Below are positions 9,174 to 16,890 of a stretch of 64,000 bases of DNA, piece after piece. Position numbers and translations under genes: made by a program. Under the pieces are notes generated by a model. That model was not told the DNA's origin, ran no database searches, and saw only the letters and a list, made by a program, of their open reading frames with translations. Source of the DNA: DAOSWM01 sp035380045 (GTDB lineage: Bacteria > Bacteroidota > Bacteroidia > Bacteroidales > Tenuifilaceae); assembly GCA_035380045.1 (NCBI GenBank), contig DAOSWM010000009.1:1-64000 (forward strand). The letters run 5' to 3'. Position 1 is the first letter of the stretch, and every line of letters starts with the position of its first letter.

Positions 9174-11312
9174 ATGAAACTCAGTCTAGCTCAAATGATA
9201 AATGCATTCATCCTAATAGTGGTATTAATCTGGGGAGGAATAAATACCAGTATGGCACAAAAGAATGTAGTAGCAATAAATATTCAAAGCTATTCTGAAA
9301 TAAAAAGTGCGGAATTGCTTATTAAAAGCATAAAAGATTTTGGTGGTGAGCTGGCAAAAAGCGACATACTCGTTACTTCAACCCTTGAAAAGGGTACAAT
9401 ACAAAGTTCACTCGCGAAGTATAACGCAAAGATTTTTCCATTAACAATTGATTCGACTGCTGCAAAATACCCGTTCGCCTATAAAGCATACTCCTGCGCA
9501 CAAATTGAAAATGCCATTAAAGGGGAAGATTGCAATTTAATATGGTTTGATAATGGCTGTCTGGTTTTGAATGAGCCCAAAGATCTCTTTCTCGATCCCA
9601 TTAAAAAGGTTGCATTTCGACCTGTTTTCCTACAAAACAGTGTTGCAGAGAAAGAAACTGACCCCATAGGGTCATATTGGGAAGGAATTTACAAGCTTGC
9701 TGGTTTGGACTCATCTAAAGTTATCCCCGTTGAAACATTCATTGACTCGGAAATGATACGATTCTATATCAACTGCCAAGTCATTACTGTCGATCCAAGC
9801 CTAGGAATCTTTAATAAATGGCTAGAAATTCAAACCAAACTTATAAATGATAGCAACTACCAACTTAATGCGTGCAACACAGGGCTTAGAAAAATATTCC
9901 TTCATCAGGCTGCTCTGAGCGCAGCAATTCTGAGTAAAGTAAATACCAATGAAATTCAATGGTTGAGTAACTCTTGCGGATTCCCCGTGCACCTTTGGGA
10001 TCAAATCCCTGATAACAAAAAGATTGACATAAACAGTGCGAGCGTATTGATTTATGAAGAAATTTTCACTTCGAAACCCGATTGGATGAAATATTTAAAG
10101 CTTAACGAGCCAATTGTAAACTGGATTACAAACAATTACAAAGAATCCTTAAAAATATGTGAGGGTATTTACCGTCTTGAGAATTCATGTAATAGCTACC
10201 TCGTTGTTACCGAAAACGGAAGAGTAATAGTTGATCCGGGTGGGGCATCGAAACCCGAGAACTGGTTGTCCAAGATTGAAGTTAATAAACCACTTAAGGG
10301 AATTATTCTGACCCATGGTCATGAGGATCATACTACTGGAACAAACTATTGGGATAATAACAACAATACACCGGTGTATGCACATAATAATATAGTTGAT
10401 TTTATTGCCTACCAAGATATGCTTGCACCTTTTACTGCCAGTAGAGTTGCTAAGCAAAGAGGGCTTCCACAGCCCGATTCAAGTACTGTTTACCCTAAAA
10501 CAAATCTTGGTAACCTTAAACTCTTTTGCCATAAAAATACATTTAGTATCGACAATCTATCATTTGAAATGGAGCATGTTGGTGGCGAGACGCCAGATAA
10601 CTCAACCATATGGGTCCCAGAGTATAAAGCATTCTTTATTGCTGATAACTACTACACATCGTTTCCAAATCTATACACCCTAAGGGGCACACAAACACGA
10701 CCCGCCTTACAATACATTAATGCGCTAAACCTTGCCCTTTCAAAAAAACCGGAGTACCTACTTATGGGTCATGGCGAACCACTTATTGGATGGGAAAAAA
10801 TTGAACCCGCCCTAACCACATACAGGAATGCCATTCAGTATGTTCATGACGAAACCGTTAAGGGAATTAACTTAGGCAAAAGCGTTTACACCTTAATGGA
10901 TGAGGTTAAACTTCCGGAAGAGTATAGGAAAAATATATCAGAATCATACGGAAAGGTCTCATGGTCGGTAAGGGGAATTTACGAAGGCTACATAGGTTGG
11001 TTCGACGGAAATATTACCAATATGTACAATGCTCACCCATCAATAGTCTACAATGATCTATTGAATCTTGCTGGTAAAGAAAATCTCATTGAAAAGATTA
11101 AAGATTATATGGCAAACGAAAAATTTGCAGAGGCGCTGGTTTTAACTGATATTCTTCTTTCAGCAAATAGCAATGACAAAGAAGCCATTGATCTAAGAAT
11201 GCAAACCCTAGTTCAACTTTCGCGAAAAAGCAGTAATTGGATTGAGATGAACTGGTTACGATCGGAGTACAAATCTTTGAACGAAATCAAAAAAGAAATT
11301 GATAAGAAATAG
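9174..11312 (+). CDS. Exported fusion: GT-A-like N-terminal module plus alkylsulfatase-type metallo-beta-lactamase
   Basis: This 712-aa protein has an N-terminal hydrophobic segment (9-25) and a plausible signal-peptidase site after SMA (28). Residues 30-320 resemble a nucleotide-sugar-transferase-like (GT-A) module: NIQSYSEIKSAELLIKSI, then IWFDNGCLVLNEP (122-134, where a DxD would sit) and FLHQAAL (242-248). I base this on pattern memory only. Residues 330-545 are a metallo-beta-lactamase fold with THGHEDHTTG (metal ligands His381, His383, Asp385, His386). Further likely ligands are His468, Asp491 and His533 in MGHGEP. Residues 545-640 (YRNAIQYVHDETVKGINLG) resemble the alkylsulfatase dimerisation domain, followed by a helical tail. 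Hydrolysis of a sulfate ester or other ester is possible but not shown. It is divergent from the LytTR pair. Confidence 0.75.
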   Translation: MKLSLAQMINAFILIVVLIWGGINTSMAQKNVVAINIQSYSEIKSAELLIKSIKDFGGELAKSDILVTSTLEKGTIQSSLAKYNAKIFPLTIDSTAAKYPFAYKAYSCAQIENAIKGEDCNLIWFDNGCLVLNEPKDLFLDPIKKVAFRPVFLQNSVAEKETDPIGSYWEGIYKLAGLDSSKVIPVETFIDSEMIRFYINCQVITVDPSLGIFNKWLEIQTKLINDSNYQLNACNTGLRKIFLHQAALSAAILSKVNTNEIQWLSNSCGFPVHLWDQIPDNKKIDINSASVLIYEEIFTSKPDWMKYLKLNEPIVNWITNNYKESLKICEGIYRLENSCNSYLVVTENGRVIVDPGGASKPENWLSKIEVNKPLKGIILTHGHEDHTTGTNYWDNNNNTPVYAHNNIVDFIAYQDMLAPFTASRVAKQRGLPQPDSSTVYPKTNLGNLKLFCHKNTFSIDNLSFEMEHVGGETPDNSTIWVPEYKAFFIADNYYTSFPNLYTLRGTQTRPALQYINALNLALSKKPEYLLMGHGEPLIGWEKIEPALTTYRNAIQYVHDETVKGINLGKSVYTLMDEVKLPEEYRKNISESYGKVSWSVRGIYEGYIGWFDGNITNMYNAHPSIVYNDLLNLAGKENLIEKIKDYMANEKFAEALVLTDILLSANSNDKEAIDLRMQTLVQLSRKSSNWIEMNWLRSEYKSLNEIKKEIDKK

Positions 11313-11342
11313 AGTTTAGCACTACTCATGTAAAAAGGCAAA

Positions 11343-11394
11343 TTGTCCCGTCAAATGGGGGGTGGCTATAAATGATAGTTTGACTTAGGGACAA
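11343..11394. repeat. Inverted repeat with a 3-nt bulge
   Basis: TTGTCCC-GTCAAA (11343-11355) pairs with TTTGAC-TTA-GGGACAA (11379-11394): 13 bp interrupted only by the unpaired TTA, around a 23-nt loop. No T-run follows, so it is not a typical intrinsic terminator although it lies 30 nt past the stop of the preceding gene. Confidence 0.6.
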
Positions 11395-11429
11395 CCTTTC
11401 TTCGGTAGGTTAATCTGAGCTGAACAGAG

Positions 11430-11471
11430 AATTGACCTGCCTTCGTCCGAAGTACATGGCAGCGTCAAATT
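11430..11471. repeat. Second inverted repeat with single-base bulges
   Basis: AATTGACCTGCC (11430-11441) pairs with GGCAGCGTCAAATT (11458-11471) apart from two bulged bases, and the interior holds a small TTCG-TC-CGAA hairpin. Two bulged stems within 130 bp and no gene point to a structured RNA or to a remnant of a mobile element; I cannot tell which. The rest of 11313-11642 holds no gene, with weaker palindromes near 11508 and 11565. Confidence 0.55.
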
Positions 11472-11642
11472 AATTGCAATAGCCAACAAAACGAGGAAAA
11501 TACTTAGCTGCTGCACTGCAGCCACAACTCCCATCGTGTGTTTTTTGCTATAACTTCATTACCATGCCACGCAACCGAACCGCCGTTTGGCAGGGAACTA
11601 GAAGGAGTCAATCACGCAGTAACAATGTATATAGTTTTTGAT

Positions 11643-12470
11643 TTATTTGCATTTAAAAGACCAGCCCATGAGAGAACCATCAATAAAGGTTTTATCGTTT
11701 AATCGTAGAACCATATTTTGAACAAACTCTTCATGGCTGAAGCTAGATAATGGTATTGTGAAGTCTTCTTCTGATTTTTTTGATACTGGTATTAAGTCCT
11801 TATGAAAATAAGTGCATTTAAGTAATTCGAGTTTTTTAACAACATCATAAAATACAGAAGCCATTTCTGCTAGTGCAGTACGTAAAGGCTCTGCTTTTTT
11901 ACGTTGATATGATTTCCCTTTATATTTTAAATGTAATAGAATACCCATTGTAATTAGGAGTAAACTTGAGCCAGGGATAATTAGTTCTGATGTGCCTGGG
12001 TCTTCCGCTATTAAATAAAAGAAAATTGCAAATGCTGATATCAATCCACCAAAAATATAGCAAAACATGAATCCTGCTTTTAATGAGTTTAGCTTATCCA
12101 TGTAGAAAGTAGTATATTCACTCGAAATTTTTACTAATTCTATTGATTTATCATAATTAATTTTTTTCTCTGTCATTAAAAATAATTTTGTCCATGGGGC
12201 TTTATTATCTCTTTGTGCATTGTAATCCGGCTCAACTTCATAATCAATAATTACTTCATTCCTAATAGTTTCAACTGTTTTAGTTGTGATTGAATTGTCA
12301 TTCGATTCAGAGTAAGAAACTATATGTTCATCTTTGATAATTTTAGTACAATTGGTGGGAATGACATTTTTTGCAATTAACTCATCAATAAATTCCGATT
12401 TAATTTTTTCGCTATTATAAACATTAGAATCATATTCTAAACTGACATTTTATGAGCTAACATTTTCCAT
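11643..12470 (-). pseudogene. Two-helix membrane protein gene with in-frame TAA at codon 7
   Basis: Read from the ATG at 12470, one frame runs 276 codons to the stop at 11643 and is broken only by TAA at 12450-12452 (codon 7). After that stop about 90 further codons precede the next ATG at 12176, and they look coding (IKSEFIDELIAKNVIPTN and onward). The intact product would be about 275 aa: a hydrophilic N-terminal half, two membrane helices (about 125-150 and 158-180) and a charged C-terminal half. Translation from 12176 would still give 177 aa with both helices. I do not recognise the family; the layout loosely recalls small two-TM SLATT-type proteins, a weak comparison. The gene is much more AT-rich than its neighbours, which suggests acquisition. 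Confidence 0.6.
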
Positions 12471-12491
12471 AGAACTGTATTTTTGGTTTAA

Positions 12492-12509
12492 AATAATCTC
12501 TCGATTATT
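12492..12509. promoter_or_regulatory. Perfect 7-bp inverted repeat upstream of the broken gene
   Basis: AATAATC and GATTATT are separated by TCTC, 22 bp before the ATG at 12470. The position fits an operator or an early transcript hairpin for the minus-strand gene. Confidence 0.3.
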
Positions 12510-12889
12510 ACAAGAGTTATAATTTGTTTTACGAAATTAAAACAAAATAAATTAAATCAAAACCTGCACCGTTGCTGTTAGCATCCTGAGTTTAGTTGGA
12601 GTTGTGTTAGCTGATAGGAGACTAGTTGAAAGCATTCGGGTTGCTCTTAGGGTTGTTGCTTAATTTTTTTCTCGCGCAAATGTCCAATGCATAGCCCGCA
12701 ATTCATTCCCCATGGTCAATCTCTGGAAAAAATGGCCTATCTCTGGAATTTTCTCTGGAAGAAAACCTAACCTAATCCATTTTAAACTATGTTTTTAATC
12801 CAATAGGCTCAAAAAAACTGTCATTTTTCTACTTACACTTTGTCATTATTTAAAAAACCTTTCACACACATGTATTTATTTGTTTATCT
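12510..12889. other. Intergenic stretch with degenerate repeats
   Basis: No gene is seen in this 380-bp stretch. Between about 12570 and 12670 the hexamers GTTGCT and GTTAGC recur several times, and 12720-12760 carries three exact 9-bp repeats. The stretch separates the AT-rich accessory patch from the dcw promoter region. Confidence 0.4.
12720..12760. repeat. Three direct copies of TCTCTGGAA
   Basis: Exact copies begin at 12720, 12740 and 12752, spaced 20 and 12 bp apart. They lie about 270-300 bp upstream of mraZ. They may be operator half-sites or decayed repeat DNA. Confidence 0.5.
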
Positions 12890-12905
12890 GTGTTTTACAA
12901 AACAC
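12890..12905. promoter_or_regulatory. Palindrome GTGTTTT-AC-AAAACAC
   Basis: Perfect 7-bp arms surround a 2-nt centre, 45 bp upstream of the MraZ boxes. The size and symmetry suit a dimeric regulator of the dcw promoter; the regulator is unknown. Confidence 0.4.
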
Positions 12906-12950
12906 GAAGTTTGATAAAATAAATTTTCCTAAAAAAAGTTATTAACAATG

Positions 12951-12985
12951 TGGGAAAAAGTGGTAATTTGTGGATAAAAGTGGAA
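12951..12985 (+). promoter_or_regulatory. MraZ operator: four TGG boxes at exact 10-bp period
   Basis: TGGGA, TGGTA, TGGAT and TGGAA start at 12951, 12961, 12971 and 12981. Known MraZ sites are direct TGGGN repeats separated by 5 bp, that is with the same 10-bp period, placed just upstream of mraZ. The array ends 40 bp before the mraZ start, so autoregulation of the dcw cluster is strongly suggested. Confidence 0.75.
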
Positions 12986-13025
12986 ATATTTTATATACTT
13001 TTACTTTTTGAAAAATTGGAGTAAA

Positions 13026-13490
13026 ATGACTTCGTTCATAGGCGATTACGTATGTAAGGTTGACGAGAAAGGGCGCTTGCTCTTCCCCGCCGCTTTTAAG
13101 AAGCAGAATAAATCTGCCTCTCCTGATCGCTATGTGGTAAGGAAGGACATTTTTGAAACCTGCTTGGTGGTTTACACCATGGAGGAGTGGGAGCGCCAGA
13201 ACGAGCTTATCCGCAAAAACACAAATCCCTACAACAGGGAGCACAACCGCTTTTTGAGAGAATTTTACAGGGGAACAGCCGAGATAAATCTAGATTCGAG
13301 CGGACGGTTACTGATCCCCAAGAGGCTACTCGATATGGCCAGCGCAACCAAAGAACTTGTGCTAACCGGCCAGGACAGCCGCATTGAGATTTGGGCAAAA
13401 GAGAAGTATGATGCGCATGAATCGGACGAGCAGGCATTTGCACAGCTGGCCGAAAAAATCATGGGTTCATCCATATTACGCGATGAGTAA
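13026..13490 (+). CDS. mraZ: Transcriptional regulator MraZ
   Basis: This 154-aa DNA-binding protein is encoded first in the dcw cluster and represses its own operon in the species studied. Two SpoVT/AbrB-like MraZ repeats are visible: FIGDYVCKVDEKGRLLFPAAF (4-24) and GTAEINLDSSGRLLIPKRL (about 85-103). The ATG at 13026 is chosen because it gives the family N-terminus MTSFIGDY; a TTG 18 nt earlier is in frame but unlikely. The four 10-bp-phased TGG boxes upstream are its likely binding site. The stop overlaps the rsmH start by one base (TAATG). Confidence 0.93.
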   Translation: MTSFIGDYVCKVDEKGRLLFPAAFKKQNKSASPDRYVVRKDIFETCLVVYTMEEWERQNELIRKNTNPYNREHNRFLREFYRGTAEINLDSSGRLLIPKRLLDMASATKELVLTGQDSRIEIWAKEKYDAHESDEQAFAQLAEKIMGSSILRDE

Positions 13491-14389
13491 TGCAATATCA
13501 TGTACCTGCCTTACTGAATGAGAGCATCGATGGTTTAAACATTCAGCCCGATGGAACCTACCTTGATTTAACATTCGGTGGGGGCGGACACTCTCGCGAA
13601 ATACTTAAGCACCTGTCGAAAAAAGGGCGACTAATCGCCTTCGATCAGGATGAGGACGCCTTTAAAAACAGCATCGACGACAAGCGCTTTTTGTTGGTTC
13701 GAAGCAACTTCAGGTTCTTTAGAAATTTTTTAAAGTATCACAAAGTAAAGTCAGTTCAGGGAATTCTGGCCGATTTGGGTGTTTCTTCGCACCACTTCGA
13801 TAGCCCCGAAAGGGGCTTTTCCACAAGATTTAACGGTCCGCTCGACATGAGGATGAACCGCTCTGGAAAGCTGACTGCAGAAGAAGTTGTAAACACCTAC
13901 GAAAAGCAGAAACTCTTTGAGCTGCTTTCGGTTTACGGGGAGCTACCAAACGCAAACAAGCTGGCTGGAATGGTTTGTAGCGCACGGGAAAAGCAACCAA
14001 TCACATCTTCAGAACAGCTTGCCGAGGTTGTAGGAAGAGCCTTCCCCAGCCATGTTATTAACAAGATGCTGGCTAAGGTTTTTCAGGCAATACGAATTGA
14101 GGTGAACCATGAAATGGAAGCGCTAAAACAGATGCTCTGGCAAACTGAAAAAGCGCTTGAAACCGATGGCAGGCTTGTGGTAATATCGTACCACTCGCTG
14201 GAAGACAGGCTGGTTAAGAATTTTATTAAAACCGGAAATTTTCTGGGAGATCGTGAGGTAGATTTTTTCGGAAACACCAAATCAACGTTCGAACAAATTA
14301 ATAGAAAAGTGATTGTGCCAACGGATGAGGAGACAAAAAGTAATCCACGTTCGCGAAGCGCAAAACTCAGGATAGGAAGGAAACTATGA
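13490..14389 (+). CDS. rsmH: 16S rRNA (cytosine-1402-N4) methyltransferase
   Basis: It uses S-adenosylmethionine to methylate N4 of C1402 in the decoding centre of 16S rRNA. The 299-aa protein starts with the family N-terminus YHVPALLNESIDGL. The SAM-binding LDLTFGGGGHSREIL is near residue 25, LADLGVSSHHFDSPERGFS near residue 95 and ISYHSLEDRLVKNF near residue 230. It sits in its conserved place between mraZ and ftsL and overlaps both by one or a few bases, so translation is coupled. Confidence 0.95.
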   Translation: MQYHVPALLNESIDGLNIQPDGTYLDLTFGGGGHSREILKHLSKKGRLIAFDQDEDAFKNSIDDKRFLLVRSNFRFFRNFLKYHKVKSVQGILADLGVSSHHFDSPERGFSTRFNGPLDMRMNRSGKLTAEEVVNTYEKQKLFELLSVYGELPNANKLAGMVCSAREKQPITSSEQLAEVVGRAFPSHVINKMLAKVFQAIRIEVNHEMEALKQMLWQTEKALETDGRLVVISYHSLEDRLVKNFIKTGNFLGDREVDFFGNTKSTFEQINRKVIVPTDEETKSNPRSRSAKLRIGRKL

Positions 14390-14766
14390 GCGAAGAGAAC
14401 CAAAATGTAGAGTTTATCGATGCTCCAAAAGAGCAAAAGGGACCAAAGAAAAACAGTGGCTTAAAGGATATTCTTACTGGCAATATCCTAAGCCGCGAAA
14501 GTGTTTCGGGACAGGTTCCCTACATCCTATTCCTTGCCCTGCTGGCAGTAATTTACATAGCGAACAGGTACAAGTACGAGAAGCTGGTTAAGCAAGACCA
14601 GATTCTTCAAGTTGAAGTAAAAAACCTAAGGGCAGAATCGATTACAATGGCCTCGCAGCTTATGTTCATAAGCAAGCAGAGCGAGGTTTCGAAGCTAATA
14701 GAGCAGAAGGGTTTAGGGCTAAAAGAGTCGGTAGTTCCACCAAAAAAAATTAAAGCGAAGCTGTAA
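14386..14766 (+). CDS. ftsL: FtsL-like division protein
   Basis: This 126-aa bitopic membrane protein has a cytoplasmic N-terminus of about 45 charged residues, one helix (about 45-62, VPYILFLALLAVIYIA) and a short periplasmic coiled coil (65-115). Position, size and topology identify it as FtsL, which bridges FtsQ and the FtsW/FtsI synthase pair; sequence conservation in the family is always low. It overlaps rsmH by four bases (ATGA) and ftsI by one. Confidence 0.82.
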   Translation: MSEENQNVEFIDAPKEQKGPKKNSGLKDILTGNILSRESVSGQVPYILFLALLAVIYIANRYKYEKLVKQDQILQVEVKNLRAESITMASQLMFISKQSEVSKLIEQKGLGLKESVVPPKKIKAKL

Positions 14767-16886
14767 TGTCGTTAAAAAAGGAAATAGTGTTCAGGTTCAG
14801 CCTTGTGTACGTACTGTTCGTACTTATGGCTCTGTCCATTGTTTTCAAAATTATTTACATCCAGTTTGTTGAGGGAAATAAGTGGCGGGCTATGGCTAAA
14901 AACATAACTTACAAAGATATAACCATAGAGCCCAGCCGGGGCGACATTTGTGCTCACGACGGCCGCCTTTTAGCAACCTCAATCCCTTTCTTCGAAATAA
15001 GAATGGACCTCAAGGCTGCAGGGCTTACCGACGAAATTTTTTATGAAAATGTTGACTCATTGGCTATCTGCCTATCGCGATTCTTTAGAGACAAATCACA
15101 CTACACCTACCGCTCAGAGTTGAACAATGCCAGAAAGTTTTCAAAATCGCGCAGGTTCTACCTGGTAAACCCAAGGCTTGTTAACTACATTGAATTACAA
15201 GAAATTAGAAATTTCCCGCTTTTTCGCCTTCGCGAGAATGTAGGTGGCTTCATCCCTGTTCAGGTGAATAAGCGAATTAAACCCCACGCAAGCCTTGCAT
15301 CACGAACCATTGGTAATGTAAACGAGGGAGGTGTTTCGGTTGGTATCGAAGGTGCATTCGACCATATTCTCAGAGGCAAAGCCGGGCTTAGTCTTCGCCA
15401 ACGAGTACCCGGAAACACATGGGTTGAAGTGAGCAGCGCTCTGCATGTTGAGCCACAGGATGGCATGGATGTTTTCACAACAATCGACGTTACCCTGCAG
15501 GATGTTGCTGAAAATGCCCTCAGAACCCAACTTCGCAAGCACGAAGCAGAGCACGGAACGGTTATTCTTATGGAAGTTGAAACCGGTGAAATAAAAGCCA
15601 TTGCAAACCTTCGCAGGAACGAAGATGGAACATACGACGAAGCTTTTAACTACGCAATAGGTGAAGGTGCCGAACCCGGTTCAACCTTCAAAGTTGCCGC
15701 CCTAATTGCACTTCTCGAGGATGGATATATTTCACTTACCGATACAATTAACACCGGAAAGGGGAAAGCACAATACTACGACAAAACAATTACCGACTCG
15801 AAAGAGGGAGGTTACGGAAGAATTTCCGTGAAAGAAGTTTTCGAGTTCTCATCGAACGTAGGAGTTACCGAACTGGTAACCAAGCACTATAAGGGCAAAG
15901 AGAAAGATTTTATTGATAGGTTGTACTCAATTAAGCTAAACCAACCGCTCGATATACCCATTAAAGGCGAAACGAAACCTTACATTAAGTATCCGGGCGA
16001 TAAGCTGTGGTCGGGTATTTCGTTACCTATGATGAGCATTGGATACGAGGTTAAACTTACTCCGCTTCAACTTCTTACCTTCTACAATGCTATTGCAAAT
16101 AATGGCTGCATGGTGAAACCAAAGTTTGTAAACTCCATTAAGCAGCATGGGCAAACTGTAACAACATTCAGAACAGAAATTATTAACCCTTCCATTTGCT
16201 CAAGGAGCACGCTAAAAAAAGTGCACCAGGTGCTTGAGGGAGTAGTTGAAAACGGAACCGCTAAAAACCTAAGGAACAGCAACTACAAGATTGCGGGTAA
16301 AACTGGAACTGCTCAAATTGCGCAAGGAACAGAAGGCTACCGACAGCGGGGCGAAATCAGTTACCAAGCATCATTCGCTGGTTACTTCCCGGCCGATGAC
16401 CCAAAATATTCATGCATAGTTGTGGTAAATTCTCCCTCGCGAAGCGTTTACTACGGGAACCTGGTTGCCGGTCCAATATTCAAGGAAATTGCCGATAAGG
16501 TTTACTCCACCAGCAAGGAGTGGTTCCCGGTAATTCCAAAAAGGTCGGAGCTAACAGAGTTACCCGAATCGAAAAATGGATTTAGACCAGAAATTAAGGA
16601 GGTTATGCAGGAACTAAGAATTCCACTAACCGATGAATCCAGCAATTACCCATGGATTATTACCCATAGAAACGACAACGAAGTTGAATTGAAGAAAAAG
16701 AGCGTAATACAGAATCTTGTTCCCGATGTGCAGGGAATGTGCTTGAAGGACGCCCTTTATCTTCTCGAAAACAATGGCTTACGTGTCGATGTAAGGGGAC
16801 GTGGAACCGTGCGCAGGCAATCGCTCACTCCTGGCAACAGGGTTAACAGCGGCGATAGAATTGTGCTTGAAATGAGCATGAATTAA
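14766..16886 (+). CDS. ftsI: Division transpeptidase FtsI (PBP3) with C-terminal PASTA domain
   Basis: It cross-links septal peptidoglycan on the periplasmic side of the inner membrane. The 706-aa protein has one N-terminal helix (11-33) and a dimerisation domain beginning at EPSRGDICAHDGRLLA (55-70). The transpeptidase domain carries the catalytic triad motifs STFK (306-309), SSN (362-364) and KTG (512-514). Residues from about 648 form a single PASTA domain (VPDVQGMCLKDALYLLENNG), common for Bacteroidota FtsI and absent from E. coli FtsI. Its partner SEDS polymerase FtsW is encoded four genes downstream. Confidence 0.94.
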   Translation: MSLKKEIVFRFSLVYVLFVLMALSIVFKIIYIQFVEGNKWRAMAKNITYKDITIEPSRGDICAHDGRLLATSIPFFEIRMDLKAAGLTDEIFYENVDSLAICLSRFFRDKSHYTYRSELNNARKFSKSRRFYLVNPRLVNYIELQEIRNFPLFRLRENVGGFIPVQVNKRIKPHASLASRTIGNVNEGGVSVGIEGAFDHILRGKAGLSLRQRVPGNTWVEVSSALHVEPQDGMDVFTTIDVTLQDVAENALRTQLRKHEAEHGTVILMEVETGEIKAIANLRRNEDGTYDEAFNYAIGEGAEPGSTFKVAALIALLEDGYISLTDTINTGKGKAQYYDKTITDSKEGGYGRISVKEVFEFSSNVGVTELVTKHYKGKEKDFIDRLYSIKLNQPLDIPIKGETKPYIKYPGDKLWSGISLPMMSIGYEVKLTPLQLLTFYNAIANNGCMVKPKFVNSIKQHGQTVTTFRTEIINPSICSRSTLKKVHQVLEGVVENGTAKNLRNSNYKIAGKTGTAQIAQGTEGYRQRGEISYQASFAGYFPADDPKYSCIVVVNSPSRSVYYGNLVAGPIFKEIADKVYSTSKEWFPVIPKRSELTELPESKNGFRPEIKEVMQELRIPLTDESSNYPWIITHRNDNEVELKKKSVIQNLVPDVQGMCLKDALYLLENNGLRVDVRGRGTVRRQSLTPGNRVNSGDRIVLEMSMN

Positions 16887-16890
16887 ACTT

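Noticed and set aside
11340..12700. Integron attC sites
   Set aside because: Bulged stems and GTTAGC-like words suggested attC, but I could not find paired RYYYAAC and GTTRRRY core sites in the right order, and no integrase gene is present.
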